Assembly (NCBI GenBank): GCA_029289325.1
Contig: JARFTV010000020.1
Span: 25,090 to 75,225 of the forward strand
Reading direction: 5' to 3'
From: Alphaproteobacteria bacterium
GTDB taxonomy: Bacteria; Pseudomonadota; Alphaproteobacteria; Rhodobacterales; Rhodobacteraceae
Length of the DNA: 50,136 bases
How positions within the stretch are numbered: the first letter of the stretch is position 1; each line of letters starts with the position of its first letter. Shown here in pieces: positions 36,582-46,101 of the stretch. The notes beneath the pieces are model-generated. The model did not search any database. It saw only the letters and a program-made list of their open reading frames with translations, and had not been told where the DNA came from. A program made the translations under genes and the position numbers.

Positions 36582-38753
36582 TCAATCCTGTTGCAGATAA
36601 AGGACCGCTAGCGGCGCAAGGTTGACAAGCGCGGACTGCGCCTGTCCGTGCCAGGGCGTCATTTCCGTGGTCACCCCTCCCAGATTGCCACGGTTGCCCC
36701 CGCCGTAAACCTCGGCGTCGGTGTTCAGGATCTCGCGCCAGATGCCGGCCTGCGGCAGACCGAGGCGATACTGGCGCTCGATCGGGGTCATGTTGACGAC
36801 CGCCACAACCGGCCTGTCGCCCTCGCGCCCCTTGCGGACCCAGGCGAAGACCCCGGTCTCGGCATCATGCGCCTCGATCCAGTCAAAGCCCTCGGGCCGG
36901 CAGTCGTTGACGTGAAGCGCCGGCGTCTCGCGGTAGATACGGTTCAGGTCCCGGACAAGGCGCTGGACCCCCCGATGTTCAGCAATATCAAGCTGATGCC
37001 AGTCGAGGCTCTGGTTGTGGTTCCACTCGGCCCACTGCGCGAACTCCTGCCCCATGAACAGGAGTTTCTTCCCCGGATGCGCCCACATGAACCCGTAATA
37101 GGCCCGCAGGTTGGCGAACTTCTCCCAGCCGGTGCCGGGCATCTTGGCCAACATCGACCCTTTCCCATGCACGACCTCGTCATGGGAAATCGGCAGGATG
37201 TAATTCTCGGACCAGGCGTAGACGAGGCCGAAGGTCATCTGGCCGTGGTGATACTTACGGTAGATCGGGTCCTTTTCCATGTAGGACAGGGTGTCGTTCA
37301 TCCAGCCCATGTTCCACTTGAACCCGAAGCCGAGCCCGCCCCAGTCCGCTGGCCGCGAAACCCCCGGAAAGGCCGTCGACTCCTCGGCCACCGTCATGAT
37401 TCCGGGCACTTCGCCATAGGCCGTGATGTTCATCTGGCGCAGGACGTCGATCGCCTCGTAATTTTCGCGCCCGCCGTCCTTGTTCGGGATCCATTCGCCC
37501 GGCTTCCGGCTGTAATCGCGGTACAGCATGGAGGCCACGGCATCCACACGCAAACCGTCGATGTGGTATTCCTCCAGCCAGTACAAGGCGTTGGAGACGA
37601 GGTAGTTCTTCACCTCGACCCTGCCATAGTTGTAGATCAACGTGTTCCAGTCCTGGTGGAACCCCTCGCGCGGGTCCTCATGCTCATAAAGGGCGGTCCC
37701 GTCGAAGCGACCAAGGCCATGCGCATCGGTCGGGAAATGGCCGGGCACCCAGTCGAGGATCACGCCAAGCCCCTTGCGATGGGCGGCATCGACGAAGGCG
37801 CGGAATTCCTCGGGCGTGCCGTGGCGGATAGTGGGCGCATACATCCCGACGGGCTGGTAACCCCATGATCCGTCGAATGGATATTCGCTGACCGGCAGAC
37901 ATTCGATGTGGGTGAAGCCCATGTCGGCGGCATAGTCCACCAGCTGTTCGGCCAGTTCGAGATAGCTGAGCATCCTGTCCCCCGGCGCGCGCTTCCACGA
38001 GCCGAGATGCACTTCATACACACTGATCGGCGCGTCGATCTGGTGGCGGGAGGCGCGGGTCTCCATCCAGTCGGAATCCCGCCAGTCGCCGCGGATTGTC
38101 CTGACAACCGAGGCATTTGCGGGCGGATGTTCAGAGCCGAAGCCGACCGGATCGGCCTTCAGGGGCAGCACGGCCCCGCCCGGTCCCTTGATCTCGTATT
38201 TGTAGACGGTGCCCTCATCCAGGCCGGGGACGAAGATCTCCCAAACGCCGGTCGCGCCGCGCAGGCGCATCGCGTGCCGCCGCCCATCCCACTGGTTGAA
38301 GTCACCGACAACCGAGACCCGCTCGGCATTGGGGGCCCAGACGGCGAAGTGGACGCCTGCGGCGCCCTCGTGGGTCATCCCATGCGCCCCCAGCGCCTGC
38401 CAGAGACGGCGATGCGTGCCCTCGCCCAGCAGATACTCATCCATCTCGCCGAGGACCGGGCCAAAACGGTAGGGATCGTCGAATTCCCATGCCTTTCCAT
38501 GGCCTTCAGCGCGGAAGCTGTAGTGCCCCCGCTCTTCCATTCGGGCAACGAACAGCCCCGCAACCTCGGGATAGCCGCTCGCTTCCACCTCGGAGTTTCC
38601 AGTCACCAGCCAAAGCCGCGTGGCCCCCGGCACGAAGGCGCGGACTTCCCAGCCATTCCCGGTCTTGTGCGGACCGAGAACCGCGAAGGGGTCGCCGTGC
38701 CAGCCGCCGGCGATTGCCTCGGCCGCGCCCCGGTCCAGTGTCGTTTCGACCAT
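36582..38753 (-). CDS. glgB: 1,4-alpha-glucan branching enzyme
   Basis: A 723-residue GH13 branching enzyme that makes alpha-1,6 branches. Two N-terminal beta domains (about 15-110 and a CBM48 at about 115-215, [20 protein letters not shown]) precede the barrel with [27 protein letters not shown] (nucleophile Asp), [11 protein letters not shown] (acid Glu) and [14 protein letters not shown] 38753 is preferred over the upstream TTG 38768 because GGAGG is then well placed. It lies 21 bp after glgP. Confidence 0.97.
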   Translation of the reverse strand: MVETTLDRGAAEAIAGGWHGDPFAVLGPHKTGNGWEVRAFVPGATRLWLVTGNSEVEASGYPEVAGLFVARMEERGHYSFRAEGHGKAWEFDDPYRFGPVLGEMDEYLLGEGTHRRLWQALGAHGMTHEGAAGVHFAVWAPNAERVSVVGDFNQWDGRRHAMRLRGATGVWEIFVPGLDEGTVYKYEIKGPGGAVLPLKADPVGFGSEHPPANASVVRTIRGDWRDSDWMETRASRHQIDAPISVYEVHLGSWKRAPGDRMLSYLELAEQLVDYAADMGFTHIECLPVSEYPFDGSWGYQPVGMYAPTIRHGTPEEFRAFVDAAHRKGLGVILDWVPGHFPTDAHGLGRFDGTALYEHEDPREGFHQDWNTLIYNYGRVEVKNYLVSNALYWLEEYHIDGLRVDAVASMLYRDYSRKPGEWIPNKDGGRENYEAIDVLRQMNITAYGEVPGIMTVAEESTAFPGVSRPADWGGLGFGFKWNMGWMNDTLSYMEKDPIYRKYHHGQMTFGLVYAWSENYILPISHDEVVHGKGSMLAKMPGTGWEKFANLRAYYGFMWAHPGKKLLFMGQEFAQWAEWNHNQSLDWHQLDIAEHRGVQRLVRDLNRIYRETPALHVNDCRPEGFDWIEAHDAETGVFAWVRKGREGDRPVVAVVNMTPIERQYRLGLPQAGIWREILNTDAEVYGGGNRGNLGGVTTEMTPWHGQAQSALVNLAPLAVLYLQQD

Positions 38754-38774
38754 GCGTCCCCTCCCCAAAGCGCG

Positions 38775-41183
38775 TCAGAGCGCGGATGTCGCCTGCCAGA
38801 TTTCGTCCATGTAACTCCGGATCGTCCGGTCGGAGGAGAAGAACCCGCTGCGCGCCGTGTTCAGCGCCGCCATCTGCCACCAGCGCGCCGGATCGGCATA
38901 TGCGCGGTCAACCTCGGCCTGCGCTGCGTGGTAGGCGGCGAAATCGCTGGCGACGAGGAAGTAGTCGTGATGCCAGACGCGGTGCACGAGCTGATGGTAG
39001 CGCCCCGGCTCCTCGGGCGAGAAGCGACCCTCGGCGATCATCTGCAGGACATCCATCAGCGGCTGGCTTGCCTCGATCGCCTTACGGGCATGTTCGGGAT
39101 CCTCACGGCGCTTTGCCACCTCGTCGGCGGTCAGGCCGAAAAGAAAGAAATTCTCCGCGCCAACCTCTTGCAAGATCTCGACATTCGCTCCGTCGAGCGT
39201 CCCGATCGTCGGGGCGCCGTTCATCATGAACTTCATGTTCCCGGTGCCCGACGCCTCTTTCCCCGCCGTCGAAATCTGTTCGGACAGGTCGGCGGCCGGG
39301 ATCACCCTTTCGGCCATGGTCACGTTGTAGTTCGGCGGATAGACGATCTTCAGAAGGTCCTTCGTCACGGGATCCGCATTAACAACATCCGCCACGTCAT
39401 TGATAAGACGAATGACTTCCTTCGCCACCGCATAGCCGGGGGCAGCCTTGCCACCGAATATCTTGACCCGCGGGACCCAGTTCTCTCTTGGGTTGGAACG
39501 GATGCGGTGCCAATGCGCGACGGTTTCGAGAATGTTCAGAAGCTGGCGCTTATACTCGTGGATGCGCTTGATCTGGACGTCGAAAAGAGCATCCGGACTG
39601 ACCTCGATCCCCATCTCGCGCGCGATCCAGTTCGAAAGCTGCACCTTGTTTGCGCGCTTGGCGGCCGCGAAGGCCGCACGGAAGCCTGCATCCTCGACCT
39701 GCGGCTCCAGCTCGCGCAGTCGGTCGAGGTCGGCCTCCCAGCCTGCGCCGATGGTCTGGGTGATGAGCCCCGAAAGCTGCCGGTTCGCCATCCGCAACCA
39801 GCGCCGTGGTGTCACGCCGTTGGTCTGGTTGATGATCCGTCCCGGATGCAGGCCGTTCAGTTCCGGGAACAGGTTCCGCTTCACCAGATCGGAGTGCAGT
39901 GCGGAGACGCCGTTGACCTTGTGCGCCATGATGAAGGCAAGCTCGCCCATCCGCACTTCCTGGTGCTTCACGATGCCAACGTAATGCGGCCGGTTCGGGT
40001 AGGCGCGACGATGCCAGCTGTCGATCCGCTCCACGATCTGCATGTGGCGCGGCAGGACGTTACCAAAGGTGAAAGTTGCCCACTTTTCAAGCGCTTCCGG
40101 CAACAAGGTGTGATTGGTATAGCCAAGACAAGCCCGTGCGACGGTCAGCGCCTCGTCGAAGGGAAGGCCGTGGTCGTCCGACAGAAGCCGGATCAGCTCT
40201 GGCCCAGCGATGGCCGGATGAGTGTCGTTCATCTGGATCGCCACATGCTTGGGCAGGGCGCGAAGGTCGGAATGGTTCGACAGGAAGCGGCGCAGGATGT
40301 CCTGCAGCGCCGCGGACGTCAGGAAGAACTCCTGCTTCAGGCGGAGCTCCTTGCCCTGGTAGGTGGTGTCGTCGGGATACAGCACCCGGGACAACGTCCG
40401 AGCCAGGGTCTCCGGTTCCGCGGCGGCGGTGTAATCGCCACGGTTGAAGCGCTCGAGGTCGAAGTTCGTCGTTCCCTTAGCCCCCCAGAGGCGCAGGGTA
40501 TTGGCCCATTTTCCCTGCCAACCGATGACGGGGGTGTCGAAGGCCTCGGCCGTGACGGTTTCCTGGGGGACCCAGACCTCACGTCCGTCGCGGCTTTCCA
40601 CATGGCCCTTGAAGCCCACGGTATAGGCGCTTTCCGGACGGGCGAATTCCCATGGATGGGCTTGGGACAGCCAGTTTTCGGGGGTCTCGATCTGGCGGCC
40701 GTGATCGAAATGCTGGCGAAAGAGGCCATGTTCGTAGCGGATGCCATAGCCATAGGCCGGGCACCCGAGTGTTGCCATCGACTCCATGAAACAGGCGGCC
40801 AGACGGCCAAGACCGCCGTTCCCCAAGGCAGCGTCGGGTTCGTCATCGATGACGGCGCGGAGGTCAACGCCAACGGCCGCCATCGCCTCATGCGCCGCAT
40901 CGTATAGGCCGAGGTTGATCGTCGCATCCTCCAGAAGCCGACCGATCAGGAATTCCATCGAAAGGTAGTAGACGCGCTTGTGGTCCTGGGCCCAGGTGCG
41001 GCGGGTGGAGGCGAACCAGGGCTCGACGATCCGGTCGCGGATGGCGTGGGACAGCGCGAGGCGCCAGTCATGCACGCTGGCGTGCGGGGCGTCCTTGCCG
41101 ACGGTAAATGTCAGATGGCGCAGGATGTCGGCCTGCAAGAGGTTCGGGGTCACGCTGAGGTCGGTCACGGGTTTGTCCAGCAC
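38775..41183 (-). CDS. glgP: Glycogen/maltodextrin phosphorylase
   Basis: An 802-residue GT35 phosphorylase releasing glucose-1-phosphate from glycogen ends. The PLP-binding Lys is in EASGTGNMKFMMNGAPTIGT near residue 650, and other blocks are YLSMEFLIGR, GNGGLGRLAACF and QMNDTHPAIAGPEL. It starts at GTG 41183 with AAGGA upstream. It is the first gene of the glycogen operon, so breakdown and synthesis genes share one transcript. Palindromic sites upstream (41262-41355) suggest sugar-responsive control. Confidence 0.97.
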   Translation of the reverse strand: MLDKPVTDLSVTPNLLQADILRHLTFTVGKDAPHASVHDWRLALSHAIRDRIVEPWFASTRRTWAQDHKRVYYLSMEFLIGRLLEDATINLGLYDAAHEAMAAVGVDLRAVIDDEPDAALGNGGLGRLAACFMESMATLGCPAYGYGIRYEHGLFRQHFDHGRQIETPENWLSQAHPWEFARPESAYTVGFKGHVESRDGREVWVPQETVTAEAFDTPVIGWQGKWANTLRLWGAKGTTNFDLERFNRGDYTAAAEPETLARTLSRVLYPDDTTYQGKELRLKQEFFLTSAALQDILRRFLSNHSDLRALPKHVAIQMNDTHPAIAGPELIRLLSDDHGLPFDEALTVARACLGYTNHTLLPEALEKWATFTFGNVLPRHMQIVERIDSWHRRAYPNRPHYVGIVKHQEVRMGELAFIMAHKVNGVSALHSDLVKRNLFPELNGLHPGRIINQTNGVTPRRWLRMANRQLSGLITQTIGAGWEADLDRLRELEPQVEDAGFRAAFAAAKRANKVQLSNWIAREMGIEVSPDALFDVQIKRIHEYKRQLLNILETVAHWHRIRSNPRENWVPRVKIFGGKAAPGYAVAKEVIRLINDVADVVNADPVTKDLLKIVYPPNYNVTMAERVIPAADLSEQISTAGKEASGTGNMKFMMNGAPTIGTLDGANVEILQEVGAENFFLFGLTADEVAKRREDPEHARKAIEASQPLMDVLQMIAEGRFSPEEPGRYHQLVHRVWHHDYFLVASDFAAYHAAQAEVDRAYADPARWWQMAALNTARSGFFSSDRTIRSYMDEIWQATSAL

Positions 41184-41261
41184 GTCAGTTCCTTCCCAAA
41201 GCCTAAGCGGCAGGTGGCGGGGGTCAAGCGCGCCGTCGGCGGAAACCCACCGAAGAGTGAC

Positions 41262-41355
41262 TCAAACCGCTTTAGTGATATCGCAAACACATCCGGTTCC
41301 CATAACGTGTTTTCCAAGGTCACGCCCGCCATCGCCCAATTCAAAGCGCTTTGAA
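41262..41355 (-). promoter_or_regulatory. glg operon upstream region with palindromic operator and a partial copy
   Basis: TTCAAAGCGCTTTGAA (41340-41355) is a perfect 16-bp palindrome with a central CG, typical of LacI-family operators. A degenerate copy, TCAAACCGCTTTAG (41262-41275), matches 11 of 14 positions, with centres 79 bp apart. Both lie upstream of the glgP start at 41183. Paired sites may allow looping. No -35/-10 pair is clear on the minus strand. The rest of the 324-bp gap (41184-41507) shows no gene. Confidence 0.5.
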
Positions 41356-41507
41356 AGCCATGCCATCAGCGGGTGGAGCCTGTCAAAGAGAAAAACGCGT
41401 TCAGTGCAGTTGCCGCCGACGTGACCAGGCAAACCGTATGATCCCGTAGCGCTTGACGCCGCGGGTCAGGAGCGCAGACTGCGAGCCAGACAATCAGGAT
41501 GCACGGC

Positions 41508-41708
41508 ATGACCACCTATTCGATTCCCGACATGAGTTGCGGCCATTGCAAGGCCGCCGTCGAGGCCGCTCTGGCGAAGGTCCCGGGCGCGGGCGCGGTG
41601 CGGGTCGACCTTTCGGCGCGCAAGGTCGAGGTCGCAGATGCCGCGCCCGAGGCCGAGGTGCTGGCGGCTCTGGAGGCGGCTGGTTATCCCGCCCAGATCG
41701 CGGGCTAG
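41508..41708 (+). CDS. Heavy-metal-associated (CopZ-like) copper chaperone
   Basis: A 66-residue HMA-domain protein: a ferredoxin-like fold with the metal motif MSCGHC (about 10-15) in the first loop. Such proteins carry Cu(I) in the cytoplasm to export ATPases. ATG 41508 is preferred because AGGA then lies about 9 bp upstream; ATG 41499 would add MHG. No copper ATPase lies nearby. The stop TAG (41706-41708) shares CTAG with the convergent holC stop. Confidence 0.9.
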   Translation: MTTYSIPDMSCGHCKAAVEAALAKVPGAGAVRVDLSARKVEVADAAPEAEVLAALEAAGYPAQIAG

Positions 41709-42178
41709 ACCGAGCGCGGAGCGCTGTCGGCCTTCTTTTCCCAGCGGCCCGACTCCTCGGACCAATATTGCGCCGGATGTCCTGCCGCGGTGATGGCCTT
41801 CCATTGGACGCGGGCGGATTGAACCGCTGACATGTCATTGCCGTCGAAGAGGATCCACACCCGCTCCAGAGCGGCGAGCTCGGCTTCGGCGGCCTGCGCA
41901 CCATCGATCAGCGCCAGGACGCGGGCCCGGTTCACGGCCGGACCAAGGCCCAGGAGGACCGGTTGGTCGGCGTCCTGAGGTCCACCCTCCAGCCCGTGGG
42001 GCAGGAAACTGTTGTCCCCGCCCTGAAGCCAGAGCTGACCGTCGAGCCGTTCCAGCGCCGGCATGGCGGTGCCGCGGACCATGACCGGCCAGCCCTGCCC
42101 CAGCGCCCTTGGCAGGAGGACCGCCAGCGTCTCGACCGGGGTCGATCGCGTGAGGTGGTAGAACAGCACCGTGCCCAT
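41705..42178 (-). CDS. holC: DNA polymerase III chi subunit
   Basis: A 157-residue chi subunit of the clamp-loader assembly, which links the polymerase III holoenzyme to single-stranded DNA-binding protein. Conserved parts are VLFYHLTRSTPVETLAVLLP at the start, LWLQGGDNSFLPHGL and VWILFDGNDMSAVQSAR. Size is normal for alphaproteobacterial HolC. ATG 42178 is used. It follows pepA by 92 bp, an order common in proteobacteria. Confidence 0.95.
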   Translation of the reverse strand: MGTVLFYHLTRSTPVETLAVLLPRALGQGWPVMVRGTAMPALERLDGQLWLQGGDNSFLPHGLEGGPQDADQPVLLGLGPAVNRARVLALIDGAQAAEAELAALERVWILFDGNDMSAVQSARVQWKAITAAGHPAQYWSEESGRWEKKADSAPRSV

Positions 42179-42230
42179 CTTGCTCCTGCCGGTCGGCTCG
42201 TCGTGCGTCTTCGACTTCTCCTCGCGGTCC

Positions 42231-42257
42231 GCGCGCGCCCCGCGAGGGGCGGCGCGC
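42231..42257 (-). terminator. GC-rich hairpin between pepA and holC
   Basis: GCCCC-GCGA-GGGGC (42237-42250) with outer GCGCGC/GCGCGC pairing (42231-42236 and 42252-42257, one bulged G) makes a strong stem of 11 pairs with a GNRA-like loop. No T-tract follows. It may partly end pepA transcription or protect its 3' end; holC would then be expressed from read-through. Confidence 0.4.
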
Positions 42258-42270
42258 GATCACGCAAGCC

Positions 42271-43740
42271 TTATCTTTCGAAGCGGTCGCGGATCAGCCG
42301 GTCAAGCGCCATTACGCCCCAGCCCGTCGCCCCCTTGGGCGCGAGCGTCGAGTCGGACTTCAGCAGCGCCGTCCCCGCAATATCCAGGTGGCACCAGGGC
42401 ACATCCGGCTTGACAAAGCGGGCGAGGAACTGCGCCGCCGTGATCGCGCCGCCATCGCGGCCGCCCACATTCATCATGTCGGCAATCCGCGACTTGAGCT
42501 TGGCGTCATAGGCGTCACCCATCGGCATCCGCCAGGCGCCCTCGCCCTCGGCCTTGGCGGCGGAGAGGAAAGCGGCGCAAAGCTCGTCGTTGTTGGAGAA
42601 GACCCCGGCATTCTCATGACCCAGAGCGATGATGATCGCGCCGGTCAGGGTGGCAAGGTTGATCATCCCCGAAGGCTTGAAACGTTCCTGCGCGTACCAG
42701 AGCACATCGGCCAGAACGAGGCGGCCTTCGGCATCGGTGTTGATGACCTCGATCGTGTCGCCCTTCATCGAGCGCACCACGTCGCCCGGTCGCTGCGCGC
42801 GGCCGTCGGGCATGTTCTCTACCAGGCCCACCAAGCCGACGACATTCGCCTTGGCCTTGCGCAACGCCAGCGTGCGCATGACGCCCGCCACGACACCCGC
42901 GCCGCCCATGTCCATCGTCATGTCTTCCATGCCCGCGGCGGGCTTGATCGAGATGCCACCGGTATCGAACACGACGCCCTTGCCGATCAGCGCGAAGGGG
43001 GCCTCGTCCCCGCCGCCGTTCCACTGCATGACCACGACCTTCGATGGGCTTTCCGACCCCTGCCCCACGCCGAGCAGCGCGCCCATGCCCAGGCGCCGAA
43101 GCTCGTCCTCCTCCAGGATCTCGACCTGAAGGCCAAGCTCGTGCATCCCGGCGAGGCGGGCAGCAAAGTCGGAGGTGGTAAGGACGTTCGCGGGCTCGTT
43201 CACCAGATCGCGGGTGAAGAACACGCCCTCGGCCACGGCGGCCATCGGGGCCGCGGCGCGGGCTACGGCCTCGGGGTTGGTGACGGCGACGGTCACGGGT
43301 CCGCGCGGCTTCTTCTCGCCGGTCTTGTGGGTGTCGAACTCATAGGCCCGCAGCGCGAGGCCAAAGGCGATGTCGGCGGCCCGGGCATGGCCCTCGGCCA
43401 ACACAAGCGTCGCCCCCGTGCCATGCGCCTTGCCCACCGCAGCCCCCGCCTTCCGCGCCTGGGCAACATCCGCCCGTTTCGGCAGGCGCAGGATCTGGAC
43501 CGCCTCGGCCTGAAGTCCGGCAGGCCAGGCCAGTTCCATCGCCTCACCGGGTTTCAGCTTGCCGAACGCCTCCGAAGCCACTGCCCGCGCCAGCGCACCG
43601 CGCGTCAGCCGGTCGAGCTTGCGAAACCCGGCCGACGTCGGCTGGTCTGGTTCGGCCAGCACCGCGATGCGGCCGGTCGCGCCGGCCAGCGCGTCAAGAT
43701 CGAGGGAAAGGAACTGGATCGGCAAAGGCTGTGGCATCAT
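42271..43740 (-). CDS. pepA: Leucyl aminopeptidase (M17)
   Basis: A 489-residue M17 di-zinc aminopeptidase acting on N-terminal residues of peptides in the cytoplasm. The N-terminal macro-like domain (about 1-160) and the catalytic domain with GKGVVFDTGGISIKPAAGME and NTDAEGRLVLADVLW are typical. Some PepA proteins also bind DNA, but nothing here shows that. ATG 43740 is followed by a second ATG at 43737; either could be used. It is divergent from lptF across 147 bp. Confidence 0.95.
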   Translation of the reverse strand: MMPQPLPIQFLSLDLDALAGATGRIAVLAEPDQPTSAGFRKLDRLTRGALARAVASEAFGKLKPGEAMELAWPAGLQAEAVQILRLPKRADVAQARKAGAAVGKAHGTGATLVLAEGHARAADIAFGLALRAYEFDTHKTGEKKPRGPVTVAVTNPEAVARAAAPMAAVAEGVFFTRDLVNEPANVLTTSDFAARLAGMHELGLQVEILEEDELRRLGMGALLGVGQGSESPSKVVVMQWNGGGDEAPFALIGKGVVFDTGGISIKPAAGMEDMTMDMGGAGVVAGVMRTLALRKAKANVVGLVGLVENMPDGRAQRPGDVVRSMKGDTIEVINTDAEGRLVLADVLWYAQERFKPSGMINLATLTGAIIIALGHENAGVFSNNDELCAAFLSAAKAEGEGAWRMPMGDAYDAKLKSRIADMMNVGGRDGGAITAAQFLARFVKPDVPWCHLDIAGTALLKSDSTLAPKGATGWGVMALDRLIRDRFER

Positions 43741-43887
43741 TACTCTCGCGTTCGAAGTGGTCTGCCGCGCTGGGCAAGGCTTTGCCGGGAAGCTACATGC
43801 CGCCCCGCCGATTGGCCAGATAGCAGTTTTCCAGGCTGGGGAATTCCGTTAGGGTCGGCGCAACATATAGTGGGGGCCGGCGGGCAA

Positions 43888-45006
43888 GTGTCCAGATTCG
43901 ACAGATATCTCCTGTCGCAACTGCTTCAGTTGTTCGGCTTTTTCGCGCTTGTCCTGGTGGCGGTCTACTGGGTGAACCGGGCCGTTGGCCTGTTTGACCA
44001 GTTGATCGGCGACGGCCAGTCGGCGCTGGTGTTCCTCGAGTTCAGCTTCCTGACCCTGCCAAATGCGATCCGACTGGTTCTGCCGGTCGCGGCCTTCGCG
44101 GCCGCGGTCTATGCGGTGAACCGGCTGATGCAGGAAAGCGAGCTTGTGGTGATGCAGGCCACAGGATTTTCGGGCTTCCGCCTGGCGCGACCTGTTCTTT
44201 ACTTCGGGCTTTGCGTGATGGCGATGCAGCTGGCCCTGACCAATGTACTCGTGCCGGCAAGCCAGCGTGCCCTCGCCACCCGGAGCGCGGAGATTTCGCA
44301 GAACGTGACCGCACGCTTCCTGAACGACGGCCAGTTCATGCATCCGACCAGGGGCATCACGCTTTATATCCGGGAGATCAGTCCGACCGGCGAGCTGCTG
44401 GACCTCTTCCTGTCCGACGAGCGCGCGGCGGGCGAGCGTCTGGTCCATACCGCGCGCAAGGCCTTTCTGGTCCGGGGCGCGATGGCGCCGAAGCTGGTGA
44501 TGGTGCAGGGATCCACACAAAGCCTGGATCGCGAAAGCGGGCGGCTTTCGGTCACGCGCTTTGCCGATTTCACGCTGGACCTCGAAGGGCTGGTGGACAT
44601 CGGCGCCACGCGGGCGCTTCCGACAAACACGCTGTCCACCCTGGCACTGCTGAGCGCGGATGAGGCGGCGATGCAGGCAACCGGGGCCAGTAGGGCGCAG
44701 ATGCTGGAAGAGGGCCATTCGCGTCTGGCCGGGCCGCTTCTGGCGGTGGCCGCTCCGCTTCTGGGCTTTGCGGCGCTGATGCTGGGCGGGTTCTCGCGCT
44801 TTGGCCTTTGGCGGCAGATGGCGCTGGCGGTGGGTCTGATCATCGCGCTGCAACTGGCCTGGACCTGGGCCGGCGGCTTGGCGCTGCAATCCGCGATTGT
44901 CTGGCCGGCGCTCTATCTGGCCCCGATCGGGGGGATCGGCGTTGCGGCGGCCCTCCTCTGGTGGGGGCAGCAACCACGCCGACGGCGGCCGGAGGCGGCG
45001 ACATGA
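43888..45006 (+). CDS. lptF: LPS export ABC permease LptF
   Basis: A 372-residue inner-membrane permease of the LptB2FG complex, which extracts lipopolysaccharide for transport to the cell surface. Three N-terminal membrane helices (about 10-35, 50-75, 95-118), a periplasmic jellyroll domain (about 120-270) and three C-terminal helices are readable. GTG 43888 is chosen because VSRFDRYLLSQLL matches the family start; an in-frame GTG at 43870 adds residues unlike the family. The stop overlaps the lptG start as ATGA (45003-45006). Confidence 0.95.
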   Translation: MSRFDRYLLSQLLQLFGFFALVLVAVYWVNRAVGLFDQLIGDGQSALVFLEFSFLTLPNAIRLVLPVAAFAAAVYAVNRLMQESELVVMQATGFSGFRLARPVLYFGLCVMAMQLALTNVLVPASQRALATRSAEISQNVTARFLNDGQFMHPTRGITLYIREISPTGELLDLFLSDERAAGERLVHTARKAFLVRGAMAPKLVMVQGSTQSLDRESGRLSVTRFADFTLDLEGLVDIGATRALPTNTLSTLALLSADEAAMQATGASRAQMLEEGHSRLAGPLLAVAAPLLGFAALMLGGFSRFGLWRQMALAVGLIIALQLAWTWAGGLALQSAIVWPALYLAPIGGIGVAAALLWWGQQPRRRRPEAAT

Positions 45007-46100
45007 CGCTTAGCCTCTACATCGCGCGGCGATTCGCGGCCATGGTGGGTCGGGTGTTCCTGATCTTCTTCGCCATCCTGATGCTCATCGACATGATCGA
45101 GCAGCTCCGCCGCTTTTCCGACGCGGGCGTGGGGCTGGGTCAGGCCGCGATCCTGTCATTGATGAACGTGCCCGAGACGCTGTACCGGATCCTGCCGCTG
45201 ATCATGATCATGGCCGCCATCGCCATGTTCCTCGGCCTCGCGCGGTCGTCCGAACTGGTCGTGGTCCGCGCGGCCGGGCGCTCCGGACTGCGCTTCCTGG
45301 TTACGCCGCTTGTCGTGGCGGTGGCGCTGGGTGCGCTGATGGTGGCTCTGTTCAACCCTCTCGTGGCCGCGACCTCCAAGGCCTATGACGCCCGGCGCGC
45401 AGCGCTGTCGCAAGCGGGCGGCTCGGTCCTGTCGGTTGCCGATACCGGGCTTTGGCTGCGTCAGGGCGGAGACGAGGGGCAGACCGTGATCCAGGCCGCC
45501 CGGGCAAATCTCGACGGCACCCAGCTTTTCGGCGTGACCTTCCTGTCCTTCGACGCGAATGGCCTGCCCATCCGCCGGATCGAGGCCGACCGCGCCACGC
45601 TGACCGACGGTGCCTGGGAGATCGAGGGGTTCAAGACCTGGGATCTTGGCAGTCCGAACCCCGAACTTTCCGCAAGCCGTGGCGCGGAACCCGCGGCACT
45701 CCCCTCGGACCTGACGCCCGAGCGCATCCGCGACAGTTTCGGCACGCCCTCGGCCATCGGCTTCTGGGACCTGCCCGACTATATTGCCGACCTCGAACGG
45801 GCGGGCTTCTCGGCCCGGGCCTACAAGCTGTGGTTCCAGATGGAGCTTGCCCTGCCCCTGCTGATGGCGGCGATGGTGCTGGTCGCGGCCGGCTTCACCA
45901 TGCGCCATGTGCGTTTTGGCGGGACCGGCAAGATGGTCATGGCCGCCATGCTGTCGGGCTTCGGCATCTTCTTCCTGCGCAACTTCGCGCAAGCGCTTGG
46001 CGACAGCGGCCAGATCCCCATTGCGTTGGCAGCCTGGAGCCCTCCGGTCGCGGCGGTCATGCTGTCGCTGGGCCTTTTGCTGCATCTGGAGGACGGCTGA
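45003..46100 (+). CDS. lptG: LPS export ABC permease LptG
   Basis: A 365-residue partner permease with the same six-helix plus jellyroll plan. Family features are the start MTLSLYIARRFAAMVGRVFL, LRRFSDAGVGLGQAAILSLM and the coupling-helix region GLARSSELVVVRAAGRSGLRF, which contacts the LptB ATPase. ATG 45003 overlaps lptF by 4 bp, so the two are made together in a 1:1 ratio. lptD follows after 1 bp. Confidence 0.96.
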   Translation: MTLSLYIARRFAAMVGRVFLIFFAILMLIDMIEQLRRFSDAGVGLGQAAILSLMNVPETLYRILPLIMIMAAIAMFLGLARSSELVVVRAAGRSGLRFLVTPLVVAVALGALMVALFNPLVAATSKAYDARRAALSQAGGSVLSVADTGLWLRQGGDEGQTVIQAARANLDGTQLFGVTFLSFDANGLPIRRIEADRATLTDGAWEIEGFKTWDLGSPNPELSASRGAEPAALPSDLTPERIRDSFGTPSAIGFWDLPDYIADLERAGFSARAYKLWFQMELALPLLMAAMVLVAAGFTMRHVRFGGTGKMVMAAMLSGFGIFFLRNFAQALGDSGQIPIALAAWSPPVAAVMLSLGLLLHLEDG

Positions 46101-46101
46101 C

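Noticed and set aside
37908-40907. Very long plus-strand open frame (999 codons) opposite glgB and glgP
   Set aside because: It is a shadow of two well-conserved glycogen genes on the minus strand. High-GC codon bias keeps antisense frames open, and the product has no recognisable domain.
43840-43850. GGAATTCC palindrome upstream of lptF
   Set aside because: An 8-bp palindrome of this kind is expected by chance, and there is no paired element or promoter spacing to support an operator.
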